Of a DNA stretch of 42,730 bases, positions 19,700 to 32,100 are shown piece by piece. Source of the stretch: Balneolia bacterium (GTDB lineage Bacteria; Bacteroidota; Rhodothermia; Balneolales; Cyclonatronaceae); contig JAIUMA010000026.1 of assembly GCA_022565795.1 (NCBI GenBank), positions 1 to 42,730 on the forward strand, given 5' to 3'. How positions within the stretch are numbered: position 1 is the stretch's first letter; every line of letters starts with the position of its first letter. The position numbers and the translations under genes are program-made. Under the pieces are notes generated by a model that was given only the letters and a program-made list of their open reading frames with translations, was not told where the DNA came from and ran no database searches.

Positions 19700-20254
19700 C
19701 TACTCGTAAACTTTTTCTATGTGTGATGCGCCGGTACCTTCCAGAAACTTCATCGTTTCCTCTTCAGAATACATACCGTCTTCAGTTTCGATACTGATAA
19801 AAAACTTATCATCGGTTACCCGGTTAAAGTTATCCGAGTTAAACAGGTTGTTATGCAGTTTTGGCAAATTATTGAGAAAGAACATTCCAAAGACCGCAGC
19901 AAAAGCCGAAAGTAAAATGGTAAGCTCAAACGTTACCGGTACATAAGCCGGAATATTGGCAAACGGACGCCCACCGATGTTAATCGGGTAGGCAATTGAG
20001 CTGGCCCACACCTGAAGCGCAAGACCTCCGGAAAAACCCACAAGCGCGTGGCTCAGAACAATCCACCCGAGTTTGGACTCTTTCAGACCCATTGCATCAT
20101 CCATGCCGTGGATAGGAAACGGACTATGAGCATCGAACTTGGTATAACCCGCGCGGTTAACCAACTTCGCAGCTTTCATCAGCTTTGCCGGATTGTCGTA
20201 TTCGGCAAGCACAGCAAAAACGGTCTTATCTGTTTCTTTTACTTGATCGCTCAT
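19700..20254 (-). CDS. actD: Alternative complex III subunit ActD (DUF3341)
   Basis: A 184-residue protein with a soluble ferredoxin-like N-terminal part (FAVLAEYDNPAKLMKAAKLVNRAGYTKFDAHSPFPIHGMDDAMGL) and two TM helices (about 62-85 and 105-127). This is the DUF3341 architecture. It carries no redox cofactor and packs against the NrfD-like subunits. The C-terminal FFISIETEDGMYSEEETMKFLEGTGASHIEKVY is cytoplasmic and conserved in this family. It starts 5 bases after actC. Confidence 0.94.
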   Translation of the reverse strand: MSDQVKETDKTVFAVLAEYDNPAKLMKAAKLVNRAGYTKFDAHSPFPIHGMDDAMGLKESKLGWIVLSHALVGFSGGLALQVWASSIAYPINIGGRPFANIPAYVPVTFELTILLSAFAAVFGMFFLNNLPKLHNNLFNSDNFNRVTDDKFFISIETEDGMYSEEETMKFLEGTGASHIEKVYE

Positions 20255-20259
20255 CAGTA

Positions 20260-21687
20260 TTAGCTATTTGTATTAGGCTCGTTAAGCTCTTCAGTTTCTT
20301 TAACCGGCTCGTTGCCGTCTTCATCATAATAGTGCGGGTCGGCCTGTGGCATCACCATTTTCACCTCGGCAATCGCAATCATAGGAAGGAAGCGGAGGAA
20401 CAATAGGAAATTCGTAAAGAAAAGGCCGAATGTACCTACATAAGTAAGAACGTCCACCCACGTTGGCGAGTAGTACGCCCATGAACCAGGAAGGAAATCC
20501 TGCGCAAGAGATGTTACCGTAATTACAAATCGTTCGAACCACATCCCGATATTTACTACAATAGACAGTATAAAGGATACGGTGATACTTCTCCTCATTT
20601 TCCTGAACCAGAAAAAGTTCGGAGCAATTACGTTACACGACATCATTATCCAATAGGCCCATGCATAAGGTCCGGTAGCTCTGTTCACGAAAGCAAATTT
20701 CTCATATTCAACCCCGCTGTACCAGGCAATGAAGAACTCCATGATGTAGGCAAAACCTACCATCCATCCGGTAACCAGAATAATGATATTCATTTTCTCA
20801 ATGTGGTCAATCGTCATGATATCCTGAAGCCCGTAAATCTTGCGGGCGATAATCATGAGCGTCATTACCATCGCAAAACCAGAGAAAATAGCTCCGGCTA
20901 CAAAGTAAGGCGGGAAAATGGTGGTGTGCCATCCCGGAATTATGGATACTGCAAAGTCAAAGGATACAATTGTGTGTACAGAAAGTACGAGCGGTGTGGC
21001 TAAACCGGCGAGAAGCATGTATGCTTTCTCGTAATTCTGCCACTGCCTGTTACCACCAGTCCAGCCCAGGGCGAATGCACCATAGAGCTTGGCGGCCAGC
21101 TTGCTTTTAACTCTGTCTCGCAGCGTTGCAAGGTCAGGAATAAGGCCAACGTACCAGAAAAGAAGGGATACGGTAAAGTAGGTTGATACAGCGAACACAT
21201 CCCAAAGCAGCGGGCTTTGGAAGTTTGGCCACATCTGCATCTGGTTTGGAAGCGGGAAAACCCAGTAGATTACCCAGATACGACCTACGTGTACGGCTGG
21301 AAAAATACCCGCACACATTACCGCAAAAATGGTCATTGCTTCCGCAAATCGGTTAATGGCGGTACGCCACCCCTGTCGAAACAGAAAAAGAACCGCGGAA
21401 ATAAGCGTGCCTGCGTGACCGATACCAACCCACCATACAAAGTTAATAATCGCCCAGCCCCATGCTACGGTATTATTCAGGCCCCAGACTCCGGTACCTT
21501 CCCAGATCAGGTAGCCAAGCATCAGAAACAAAAGCCCCATCAACAGGTTGGATATACCGAATGCGATATACCACCAAAATGGAGTTGGCTTTTCAACAAT
21601 ATCAGCAACCAATGCCGTGATACTGCTGAAAGTATGATTGCCCTTTACCAGTGGGGCTTCTTTGACGTAACCGCTATTACTGCTCAT
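20260..21687 (-). CDS. actC: Alternative complex III subunit ActC (NrfD/PsrC-like quinol-binding subunit)
   Basis: The quinol-oxidising membrane subunit, 475 residues and about ten TM helices, of the NrfD/PsrC family. Recognisable segments are [71 protein letters not shown] and [15 protein letters not shown] near the N-terminal half, followed by [35 protein letters not shown]. The GHAGTLIS histidine and the SFD aspartate are typical of the quinol site and a possible proton path. The C-terminal tail is acidic and Asn-rich. It follows actB by 43 bases. Confidence 0.95.
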   Translation of the reverse strand: MSSNSGYVKEAPLVKGNHTFSSITALVADIVEKPTPFWWYIAFGISNLLMGLLFLMLGYLIWEGTGVWGLNNTVAWGWAIINFVWWVGIGHAGTLISAVLFLFRQGWRTAINRFAEAMTIFAVMCAGIFPAVHVGRIWVIYWVFPLPNQMQMWPNFQSPLLWDVFAVSTYFTVSLLFWYVGLIPDLATLRDRVKSKLAAKLYGAFALGWTGGNRQWQNYEKAYMLLAGLATPLVLSVHTIVSFDFAVSIIPGWHTTIFPPYFVAGAIFSGFAMVMTLMIIARKIYGLQDIMTIDHIEKMNIIILVTGWMVGFAYIMEFFIAWYSGVEYEKFAFVNRATGPYAWAYWIMMSCNVIAPNFFWFRKMRRSITVSFILSIVVNIGMWFERFVITVTSLAQDFLPGSWAYYSPTWVDVLTYVGTFGLFFTNFLLFLRFLPMIAIAEVKMVMPQADPHYYDEDGNEPVKETEELNEPNTNS

Positions 21688-21730
21688 CTATAACTGTTCG
21701 TTTACTTAATTGTTCTAATTAGGCAGGGCG

Positions 21731-24739
<3,009 letters not shown>

Positions 24740-24780
24740 TCCGAAAATTCTCGTACTAAGTTTTGTAGTTAACTAAAACG

Positions 24781-25428
24781 CTACCTGTGGCAGGCGTTAC
24801 AGTAAATGGGTGGGTTGATGTTCTTCTTGGAGATCACCATTCTGGCGAATTCGAAGTGATCTTCTTCCGGTTCCCACGCCATGTTGGTTACTTCTTCTAC
24901 CGGACGCAAATAAGGCTCAGGGTTGTTATGGCAATCCAGACACCAACCCATGCTCAACGGTTCTGATTGCATTACAACTTCCATACGATCTACACGACCG
25001 TGACAAGTCGCACAGCCCACGCCAACGTTTACGTGTGCGCTGTGGTTGAAGTAAGCAAATCCCGGAAGCTTGTGAATATGAACCCATTCGACAGGATTAC
25101 CTGTTTCCCATGCTTCATACAACGGCTCGAGCATCGGGCTGTCGGTGGCAATCTGAGAGTGGCAGGTCATACAGGTTTCCGTTGAAGGAATTCCTGCATT
25201 GGCCGATTCCATAACTGAACCGTGGCAATACTGGCAATCGATGCCTAATTCACCTGCATGAAGTCTGTGGCTGTAGTCAATAGGTTGCGATGGCGCGTAA
25301 CCAACCTGGGTATATTTTGGTGATCCCCAGTACCAAAAGCCAAATATTACGGCGAGTAGTAGTAAGTTAACAGACAGCAAAAGCTTTTTGGGAACTTTAT
25401 TTGCCCACTTAGGAAAGAGTTGAGCCAT
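24781..25428 (-). CDS. actA: Alternative complex III subunit ActA (pentahaem cytochrome c)
   Basis: A membrane-anchored multihaem cytochrome of 215 residues with one N-terminal TM helix (about 15-35). Five CxxCH motifs are visible: C65-H69 (CQYCH), C86-H90 (CMTCH), C139-H143 (CATCH), C163-H167 (CLDCH) and C210-H214 (CNACH). The last lies two residues from the C-terminus. It relays electrons from the ActB iron-sulphur clusters toward ActE. It is the first gene of the operon, with more than 400 bases of non-coding DNA upstream. Confidence 0.96.
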   Translation of the reverse strand: MAQLFPKWANKVPKKLLLSVNLLLLAVIFGFWYWGSPKYTQVGYAPSQPIDYSHRLHAGELGIDCQYCHGSVMESANAGIPSTETCMTCHSQIATDSPMLEPLYEAWETGNPVEWVHIHKLPGFAYFNHSAHVNVGVGCATCHGRVDRMEVVMQSEPLSMGWCLDCHNNPEPYLRPVEEVTNMAWEPEEDHFEFARMVISKKNINPPIYCNACHR

Positions 25429-25608
25429 TAGGTTTTAAAGATTTGTTTACACAAGATTTATCAGGAGTGCTGTAAAATCATAAATGAGAAATATCGCGCT
25501 AAATATACATAAGAAAGGCGGTAAAGCCCTGATACATCAGCGAAATAATGAATTTGAAACTGTTCTAAATAATAGTAGTTAGTAGTCTTCCGGAACAATT
25601 TCGAGTTG

Positions 25609-25616
25609 CAAAAATA
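25609..25616 (-). promoter_or_regulatory. Possible -7 element of the act-cox operon promoter
   Basis: TATTTTTG on the minus strand matches all fixed bases of the TAnnTTTG box. The -33 element is not convincing, so this is only a candidate. Confidence 0.3.
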
Positions 25617-25794
25617 ACACGTTTGGGTGTAAAAACCACCTTTTTTCTTCACATGGAATTTATCAGCGGAGCCACATTCCTCATAAATCTAACAGTCAGA
25701 AATGGATAGGCTTCATAAAAAATTTATAGAAAATTTCTCTCCCGATGCTATCACCGTTTAAAAGCACTGGAATGGCGCACACATTCTCACAAAC

Positions 25795-25826
25795 AAAAAA
25801 GGCGCCCGTGATTACGAACGCCTTTT
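25795..25826 (-). terminator. Terminator of the RND efflux operon
   Basis: On the minus strand AAAAGGCG pairs with CGCCTTTT, with an inner CGT/ACG pair inside a small internal loop. TTTTTT ends the structure. It lies 25 bases after the RND stop codon. Confidence 0.75.
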
Positions 25827-25850
25827 GTATTTCATTTTTTCCCAATCGTC

Positions 25851-28800
25851 TTAGTTCGGCGACTGCGGCACGGGCACTTCTGCGGTATCTTCTTTAAAGC
25901 GCTGCGCAAATGATTTTGCACGCTCCATAACCGATGCTACGGTTACATATACAATCGGGATAAGAAACAGCGTGATGAATGTTGAAGCCGTAAGTCCTCC
26001 GATTACCACGCGGGCAAGCGAAGCCTGGAGTTCAGCACCGGCACCGATGCCAAATGCAAGCGGCATAAGGGCTAGAATTGTCGTAAATGTAGTGAGCAAA
26101 ATAGGTCTCAAGCGAAGTCTTCCCGCCTCAACTACCGCTTTACGCACCGGCAGATTTTGTTCGCGACGCATCAAATTGATGTAGTCGACAAGTACAATGG
26201 CGTTATTCACCACTATACCAATGAGCATAATTACCCCCATCAGGCTTTGCAGGTTTATCGTTGTTCCCGTTAGCATAAGGGTTGGAACCACCCCTACAAT
26301 TGCCACAGGCACTGAAAACATTACAATTAGAGGATCAACAAACCGCTCAAACTGTGCTGCCATCACCATATATATGAGCAAAAGCGCCATGATGATAGCC
26401 AGGGTAAAATCGCGCTGGGCACGCTGCTGTTCCTCATATTCACCACCGAAGTAGATGGAGAAGCCGTCAGGTAGTGGTATCTGACTGAGCTCAGAGCGGA
26501 TTCTGTCTACCGCCGTGCCAAGGGCAACGCCTGACTCAAGATTTGCCGTAATGTAGGTTACACGCTGGCCGTTCACCCTGTTGATGTTGGTCGGACCGCG
26601 TTCACTAACCTGCTCAACCACGCTGGAAATTGGAAGTATTTCGTTTCCGGCCGTACGAACATTAATGTTATCAATATCCTGGATACTAACTCTATCTTCG
26701 GGTCTGAGGCGAACCGTTATCGGGATTTCCTCACCGTCCTGACGAAACATCCCGGCACGGCGTCCTCCGACATTGGCTTGTATTGCAGTTCCGATATCCT
26801 GAGCGCTGATACCCAGTCTGGACATTCGCTCCCGGTCGAATCTAATGTTCTGCTCGGGACGCCCCTGTCGAACACCTGCCCAAACATCGGTTACGCCCTC
26901 AATTTCTTCAATGCGATCGCGCATCATCATCGCAAGCTCTTCAGCTGTTTCGAGGTTGTAACCCCGAAGCTGCATGGATACTGACTCTCCGTCGTCGTTA
27001 CCGCCACTGCTAAAGACCCGGCGAAGGACCCAAAGACCAGTTCGTGCTGAAACGCGAATGTCCGCACCAGGAATTGTACCCTGCAGTCTTCTTCTGATTT
27101 CATCTGCCAGCTCGTTTGCAGAAGTGGTGCGATCACCAAAATCAACAAGGGTGAGGTCGACACGGGCGTTGCCGTTTCGTATATCTCTGGTGAGATATCG
27201 CACATCCTGCATAGGCACCACCTCGTCTATAATGGCATCAAGCTCGGCCACGTACTGATAAACCACGGCGATGTTCGTACCCCCATCCATGCTCATGTTG
27301 ATGCGGATTTCATCGGCCTCGGTTTCAGGAGCAAGTTCAAACGGGATAGTTGGCAGCACGTAAAAAGATAGCGCAACCAGGCCGGCAGTTACAATTACTA
27401 TATAAGCTCGGTATTTAAGCGCGTGCTGCACGCCGTTTGCATACTTATCCTCTACTTTTGTTACAAACCTTTGCCATTTTGTACGCTTCTCCGGATCAGG
27501 GTTATCCGGCTCCATTTTAAGGAAACGGCTCGAGAGCATCGGCACAAGGGTGAGTGCCACAATGAGCGAGCACAACAGGGAAAAAACAACTACGAGCGCA
27601 AGTTCCTGAAACATGATCCCGGTGATCGTCGTCATGAATACAACCGGAAGGAAAATTACTGAAGTCGTTAACGTTGATGCAATGATAGCACCGGCAACCT
27701 GTTTGGTTCCGATTAATGCGCTTTCCCTCTTCTCTTTTCCGTTCTGCCGCTGCCGTACGATATTCTCAAGTACAACAATCGCATTATCGACAATCAGACC
27801 GACCCCGAGGGCAAGACCGCCAAAACTCATCTGATTAAGAGTAAGACCGCCAAAGTACAAGAGTCCGAATGTAGCAATGATTGATATCGGAATCGTAATT
27901 CCGATAATCATGGTAGCCGATCCGTTGCGCAGAAAAGAGAACAGAACAATGATCGCGAGTATACCGCCCCAAATGGCTGAGTTACGCACGTTGTCTATAG
28001 ACTGGTTGATGAAATCGCTCTGATCGGTTATCACCTTGAGCTGAAGATCGGTGCGCTCCAAATTAATTCGGCGAACTTCATCGTGTATACTGGCCGCAAC
28101 GGCTACCGTGTTGGCACCGGTTTGTTTCCGCAATCCCATTCTGATCGTCGGACGATCATCAATTTCGACATATCGGCCAATTTCTTCGTAACCAAACGTT
28201 ACGATGGATACATCACCTACACGAATCGGCACTCCCTCAACAGTGGTGACAATTGTATTCTGCACCTCGTCTACCGTCTGGTATTCACCTAGCGTACGAA
28301 CATACAGATCGCTCAGCCCCTCGCGAATGTTACCTCCCGGCAGATTCACATTTTCACGGCCGATTGCATTGACCACGTCAGCTGCCGTCAACCCTGATGA
28401 GATAAGTCTTTCACGAATAAGGTCTACGTGGATTTCACGATATACGCCGCCCCATACATCAATAGCTCCTACTCCGGGAATCTGCTCAAAACGCTTGCCA
28501 ATTTCACGCTCCAGAATGCGGGTTAACTCTGCCAGTTCGCGCTCAGACTGCGCTCCGACTACAACAATAGGTGAGTCGTTGGGATCGAACTTCCAGATCC
28601 GGGGAGCGTCAACTTCTGGAGGGAGGCTTCTGCGAACGCGGTCGAGTGCTGCGCGTACGTCGTTAGTTGCCTCATCGAGGTTGGTGCCTTGCGCAAAGTG
28701 AAGCGTAACACGACTGTTGCCTTCGCTTGAGTTCGAGTTCACCCGGTCTACGTTAGGCACACCGGCCACAGCATTTTCAATCTGGTCGGTGATGATGAGC

Positions 28801-28979
28801 TCCATTTCTTCCGGGCCCACGTTATCGTAGTTCACAGCGACTGTTAGCTGCGGATATTCAATAGGTGGAAGCAAATCTACCGGCAGCATCCTGAAGCCGA
28901 TGATGCCGAGGGTGATTACAATGAGGTATATCATTGTAGTCGCTATCGGCCGGGAGATAGATTTAGCAGATATGGACAT
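25851..28979 (-). CDS. RND-family efflux transporter, inner-membrane pump (AcrB/HAE1-like)
   Basis: A proton-driven tripartite efflux pump subunit of 1042 residues, the usual size. It starts with the family pattern SRPIATTMIYLIVITLGIIGFRMLPVDLLPPIEYP. Two large periplasmic loops follow the first and seventh TM helices. The TM4 proton-relay motif is GGLALGVGLIVDNAIVVLENIV, and a second conserved motif is MVMAAQFERFVDPLIVMFSVPVAIVGV. The presence of the TM4 aspartate and amphiphile-type sequence suggests drug or lipid export rather than heavy metals. It follows the adaptor by 41 bases. No outer-membrane channel gene lies next to it. Substrate unknown. Confidence 0.95.
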   Translation of the reverse strand: MSISAKSISRPIATTMIYLIVITLGIIGFRMLPVDLLPPIEYPQLTVAVNYDNVGPEEMELIITDQIENAVAGVPNVDRVNSNSSEGNSRVTLHFAQGTNLDEATNDVRAALDRVRRSLPPEVDAPRIWKFDPNDSPIVVVGAQSERELAELTRILEREIGKRFEQIPGVGAIDVWGGVYREIHVDLIRERLISSGLTAADVVNAIGRENVNLPGGNIREGLSDLYVRTLGEYQTVDEVQNTIVTTVEGVPIRVGDVSIVTFGYEEIGRYVEIDDRPTIRMGLRKQTGANTVAVAASIHDEVRRINLERTDLQLKVITDQSDFINQSIDNVRNSAIWGGILAIIVLFSFLRNGSATMIIGITIPISIIATFGLLYFGGLTLNQMSFGGLALGVGLIVDNAIVVLENIVRQRQNGKEKRESALIGTKQVAGAIIASTLTTSVIFLPVVFMTTITGIMFQELALVVVFSLLCSLIVALTLVPMLSSRFLKMEPDNPDPEKRTKWQRFVTKVEDKYANGVQHALKYRAYIVIVTAGLVALSFYVLPTIPFELAPETEADEIRINMSMDGGTNIAVVYQYVAELDAIIDEVVPMQDVRYLTRDIRNGNARVDLTLVDFGDRTTSANELADEIRRRLQGTIPGADIRVSARTGLWVLRRVFSSGGNDDGESVSMQLRGYNLETAEELAMMMRDRIEEIEGVTDVWAGVRQGRPEQNIRFDRERMSRLGISAQDIGTAIQANVGGRRAGMFRQDGEEIPITVRLRPEDRVSIQDIDNINVRTAGNEILPISSVVEQVSERGPTNINRVNGQRVTYITANLESGVALGTAVDRIRSELSQIPLPDGFSIYFGGEYEEQQRAQRDFTLAIIMALLLIYMVMAAQFERFVDPLIVMFSVPVAIVGVVPTLMLTGTTINLQSLMGVIMLIGIVVNNAIVLVDYINLMRREQNLPVRKAVVEAGRLRLRPILLTTFTTILALMPLAFGIGAGAELQASLARVVIGGLTASTFITLFLIPIVYVTVASVMERAKSFAQRFKEDTAEVPVPQSPN

Positions 28980-29020
28980 TAGTTGCAGTTGTTAGAGTTA
29001 TGTTGCGTTATTCAGTTTGT

Positions 29021-30310
29021 TCAGGCGTCGGGTGTATTCCCGTTTTGTTCTGCCAGCTTTTCGCGAATCATATCCAGCAGGTCACGGCTCTGAAGCTGCT
29101 GGAGCTCAAGGATTCGATCCCATGTAATGACGCGAACGCGGGCTTCTTCCCTTCCGGATGCCAATAGATTCTGACCAATCGTTACAACCAGATCGCCCGC
29201 CTCAATACCTGTGATACCCGAAACTTCACGACCCTGTGCCACTATGGTAACAGGCACAAAATCCACGCCGGTCGGACCAATAATCGAACTTCTGGTTTCC
29301 TCTCCAAGATCAATCTCTGAAAGTCCGCTTCTGCTGGCAACGTATACGCCTCTGCGGCCATCATTCGGATTGGTGAATAGCGAGTTATTTGGAATTAGTA
29401 CAGCCTGATCGCTTTCACCATAGAGCACATCAACAGTTACAAACATTCCCGCCCGAAGCAATCCGTCGGGATTATCGAGCTCGATTTCGGCCTCTGTGGA
29501 GTTCGTTACGGGGTTCAGAAACGGAGAAATTCGGGTGAGCTCGGTCTGAATAACTTCACCACCAAACGCATTGGAACTTATGTTTACAGTCTGTCCCGGA
29601 GCGATGTAGGACAGCATTCTCTCAGTAAGCGAAATTCTAATACTCATCCGGCGCGTATCGCCCACTTCAAACAATCGTGTGTTGGGAGTTACCAGTTGGC
29701 CGACCTCAACGGCTCTTGCACCGACAAAACCATCAATCGGCGATTTTATTACAGTATTATTAAGCTCATTTTTGCGCTCTTCAACAACGGACGCCGCCTG
29801 GCTGCGCTGCGCTTCGGCAAGTTCGAGTCCCGCTCTGGCTGATTCTACTTCCGCGCGAAGCTGCTCTACTTCAAGTTCACTCTCAAGATTACGTACACTC
29901 AGGGTTTCGATTCGGTTCAGTCTGGCTTCCAGACGCTGAACGTTCGCTTCAGCCTGCCGCACCTGGGCATCAGAAATGCGCAAACCGGCTTCGGCCTGTA
30001 TGAGGCGCTCACGGGCCTCGTTATCACGAAGTTTAATCAGCGGCTGCCCCTCAGTAACCTGCTCGCCGCTGCTGACCAATATTTCTCGAATCGGTGACGA
30101 TATCTCAGGAAATACATCAGACTGGTTTCTGGCGCGAACTACGCCGGTAAGTCTTTCTTCCAGGGGTAGTGAGCCGATAACTGTTTCGATAACTTCAACG
30201 GTGGGCGTGTACCCTCCACGTCCACGCTCATTTTCCGACGAATCGTCGCTGCTACAGGAGAAAACAACGACGGAAAAAGAGAGTAATAAAATGAGTGTTA
30301 TGTTTTTCAC
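29021..30310 (-). CDS. RND efflux periplasmic adaptor (membrane fusion lipoprotein)
   Basis: The HlyD/AcrA-type adaptor that links the RND pump to an outer-membrane channel. I start it at the GTG ending at 30310, because MKNITLILLLSFSVVVFSC then forms a clean lipoprotein signal with C19. A TTG at 30328 would add six residues ahead of it. Domains in order: beta-hairpin/lipoyl half (VFPEISSPIREILVSSGEQVTEGQPLIKL), a long coiled-coil hairpin (about 95-170), the second lipoyl half (VIKSPIDGFVGARAVEVGQLVTPNTRLFEV), a beta-barrel and a membrane-proximal domain (VLIPNNSLF onward). The length of 429 is slightly over the usual 370-400 because of an acidic linker and C-terminal tail. First gene of the two-gene efflux operon. 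Confidence 0.93.
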   Translation of the reverse strand: MKNITLILLLSFSVVVFSCSSDDSSENERGRGGYTPTVEVIETVIGSLPLEERLTGVVRARNQSDVFPEISSPIREILVSSGEQVTEGQPLIKLRDNEARERLIQAEAGLRISDAQVRQAEANVQRLEARLNRIETLSVRNLESELEVEQLRAEVESARAGLELAEAQRSQAASVVEERKNELNNTVIKSPIDGFVGARAVEVGQLVTPNTRLFEVGDTRRMSIRISLTERMLSYIAPGQTVNISSNAFGGEVIQTELTRISPFLNPVTNSTEAEIELDNPDGLLRAGMFVTVDVLYGESDQAVLIPNNSLFTNPNDGRRGVYVASRSGLSEIDLGEETRSSIIGPTGVDFVPVTIVAQGREVSGITGIEAGDLVVTIGQNLLASGREEARVRVITWDRILELQQLQSRDLLDMIREKLAEQNGNTPDA

Positions 30311-30344
30311 TATATAATTGTAAGGCAATTGGATGTCTCGTTAG

Positions 30345-30356
30345 TTGTTATAACAA
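30345..30356. promoter_or_regulatory. Perfect 12-bp palindrome upstream of the efflux operon
   Basis: TTGTTATAACAA is a perfect palindrome 35 bases upstream of the adaptor's GTG start. Position and symmetry suit an operator for a dimeric repressor such as TetR or MarR. No regulator gene lies next to it. Confidence 0.35.
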
Positions 30357-30527
30357 TGACCAATCTTGCGAAATAGTTTGATTGATGCTGTAAAAGCTTT
30401 TTAAACAGCTATTAAACTATGCCCCGTTCAGTCTGTTATGCTTTCACATTTATATCAAAAAACAATTTACTCTTAGTACTTACTGCAATCTGAAAAAATG
30501 ATTATTTTCAGACTATCGATTTTAACC

Positions 30528-30558
30528 TTGTCTGAATCTTTTTATCGCAATAATTTAG
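30528..30558 (+). promoter_or_regulatory. Candidate promoter of the M23 peptidase gene
   Basis: TTG (30528-30530) and TAATTTAG (30551-30558) are separated by 20 bases. This resembles TTG-N19-TAnnTTTG with one mismatch in the -7 box. It lies about 70 bases upstream of the start codon. Confidence 0.4.
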
Positions 30559-30625
30559 CAGTTTATACATTACTCAGAGGTTAAAGTTAATAAACCAGCC
30601 CTATCAGCTTCTTTTAAGACAACAC

Positions 30626-31963
30626 ATGCTACCATTCAGCCTCCCGTCTCCACTCCTTTTTTTAGTCATTTCCGTTTCATCACTGTTGCTCATTTCCTGT
30701 AATTTCGGTGATGCTAAAAAAACCGACGTTCAGAATATCAACGTAATAACCGTAGCCGAAGAGCCTGAACCAGTACCAACCGATATGTTCGGCCTTCCCG
30801 CAGCTGAGTATTCTGTGGTAGAACGCAGGGTAAGAAACGGTGAGACCCTTTCGGCCATGCTGTCTCCTTATGGTATCGGGCATCAGCAGGTACACGCTAT
30901 AAGCCAGGCTTCGCAGGACGTATTTAACCTCAGAAGAATTAACTCCGGAAGAGACGTACGCTTTTACATTAATGAAGACGATGGCCTGGATTTTTTTGTA
31001 TATCAGCCCAGCCGCAGAGACTATGTGGTATTCGATCTCAGAGACCAAATTGACATTTACACCGGTGAACGTGAAGAATCCCGGGTTATGCGGCATATTG
31101 AAGGCCGAATCGACGGATCCCTGTACGTTTCACTCCTTGAGCAGGGAGGTAGCCCTGCCCTTGTAAGCCGACTGGCCCAGGTTTTTGCATGGCAGGTCGA
31201 CTTCTATCGCATTCAGCGCGGCGACCGCTATGCCGTGGTTTATGAAGAACTGCTCATCGATGATGAAGTCGTTGGCGTTGGCCGGATTCATGCAGCATGG
31301 CTCAGCCACAGAGGCCGCGAATATCATGGTATCTACTTTGCCCAGGGCGAAAACGCCGGAACTTATTTCGATCTCGAAGGAAACTCGTTGCAGAAAGCGT
31401 TCCTGCGCGCTCCGCTCGACTATACCAGAATTAGCTCAAGATTTACCAATCGTCGCTACCATCCTGTACTTCAGCGTAATATGCCGCACCACGGGACAGA
31501 CTATGCGGCTCCAACCGGTACGCCGATTCGTGCGGTTGGCGACGGGGTGATCACTCATTCGGCCTACGACCGCAACAACGGAAACTTCATCCGCATCCGC
31601 CACAACAGCGTATACGAAACCGGCTACCTGCACATGTCGCGAATTGCAAGCGGTATGCGAAAAGGCGCTTCGGTTCGTCAGGGTGATATCATTGGATACG
31701 TTGGCGCAACGGGACTGGCCACCGGACCTCACCTCTGCTTCAGATTCTGGCAAAACGGACAGCCGGTGGATCCTTACCGCGTTGAGATGCCGCCTTCAGA
31801 GCCGGTTGAACCTGCTTACGTTAACCAGTTCAACGAAGTAAAAATCGCGATGGTAGGAAAGCTCTTCCCCGATGAAAAAGAGACCGACAAGCCGCTTCTT
31901 CTCGCCGGTGACGGAACTCTTCAGCACAGTTCATACACCATGCCAATGGTGCTGATTCAGTAG
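30626..31963 (+). CDS. M23-family peptidoglycan endopeptidase, lipoprotein
   Basis: A 445-residue cell-wall hydrolase that should cut peptide cross-links in peptidoglycan. A lipoprotein signal ends at C25 (SSLLLISC). The middle part (about 60-250) has an OapA/LysM-like segment (ERRVRNGETLSAMLSPYGIG) and a Csd3/MepM-like domain. The LytM domain (about 268-385) contains H288 and D292 (HHGTD) and the catalytic H336 (GYLHMS). The usual HxH is H369-L-C371: the third zinc ligand is cysteine, not histidine. From memory this occurs in a Bacteroidota-type group, so the enzyme may still be active. A strong terminator follows. Confidence 0.93.
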   Translation: MLPFSLPSPLLFLVISVSSLLLISCNFGDAKKTDVQNINVITVAEEPEPVPTDMFGLPAAEYSVVERRVRNGETLSAMLSPYGIGHQQVHAISQASQDVFNLRRINSGRDVRFYINEDDGLDFFVYQPSRRDYVVFDLRDQIDIYTGEREESRVMRHIEGRIDGSLYVSLLEQGGSPALVSRLAQVFAWQVDFYRIQRGDRYAVVYEELLIDDEVVGVGRIHAAWLSHRGREYHGIYFAQGENAGTYFDLEGNSLQKAFLRAPLDYTRISSRFTNRRYHPVLQRNMPHHGTDYAAPTGTPIRAVGDGVITHSAYDRNNGNFIRIRHNSVYETGYLHMSRIASGMRKGASVRQGDIIGYVGATGLATGPHLCFRFWQNGQPVDPYRVEMPPSEPVEPAYVNQFNEVKIAMVGKLFPDEKETDKPLLLAGDGTLQHSSYTMPMVLIQ

Positions 31964-31982
31964 TTTGCAAAACCCGTTATTT

Positions 31983-32018
31983 AAGCCTCTTTGGTAATCC
32001 AGAGAGGCTTTTTCTTTC
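31983..32018 (+). terminator. Terminator of the M23 gene
   Basis: AAGCCTCTTTGG pairs with CCAGAGAGGCTT (one T-G pair) around a TAAT loop. A TTTTTCTTT tract follows. It lies 20 bases after the M23 stop codon. Confidence 0.85.
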
Positions 32019-32100
32019 CCTTTGATTGTCGGAACGGTATTTTAGTGTAGCTTGCTTAGCAGAGCAGACAGTCTATGAACCCAAGACCAATCAATCCGCC

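Larger units (their letters stand above)
25429..25850. other. Intergenic region upstream of the act-cox operon
   Basis: An AT-rich, 422-base gap that I judge non-coding. An ORF of 63 codons on the minus strand (25461-25652) has no recognisable features. On the minus strand TATTTTTG at 25609-25616 fits the -7 consensus TAnnTTTG of Bacteroidota-type promoters. No clear TTG lies 19 bases ahead of it. If real, it gives a leader of about 175 bases for actA. The distal end holds the terminator of the RND operon. Confidence 0.6.
30311..30625. other. Divergent intergenic region between the efflux operon and the M23 gene
   Basis: A 315-base AT-rich gap between divergent genes, so it must hold promoters for both. 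It contains the palindrome at 30345-30356, an inverted repeat TCTGAAAA/TTTTCAGA with an 8-base spacer (30489-30512), and a candidate plus-strand promoter at 30528-30558. I see no coding potential. Confidence 0.7.

Noticed and set aside
25461-25652. 63-codon ORF upstream of actA with two cysteines (CYFC)
   Set aside because: It is AT-rich, Phe/Tyr-heavy, and looks like promoter DNA. No family features.
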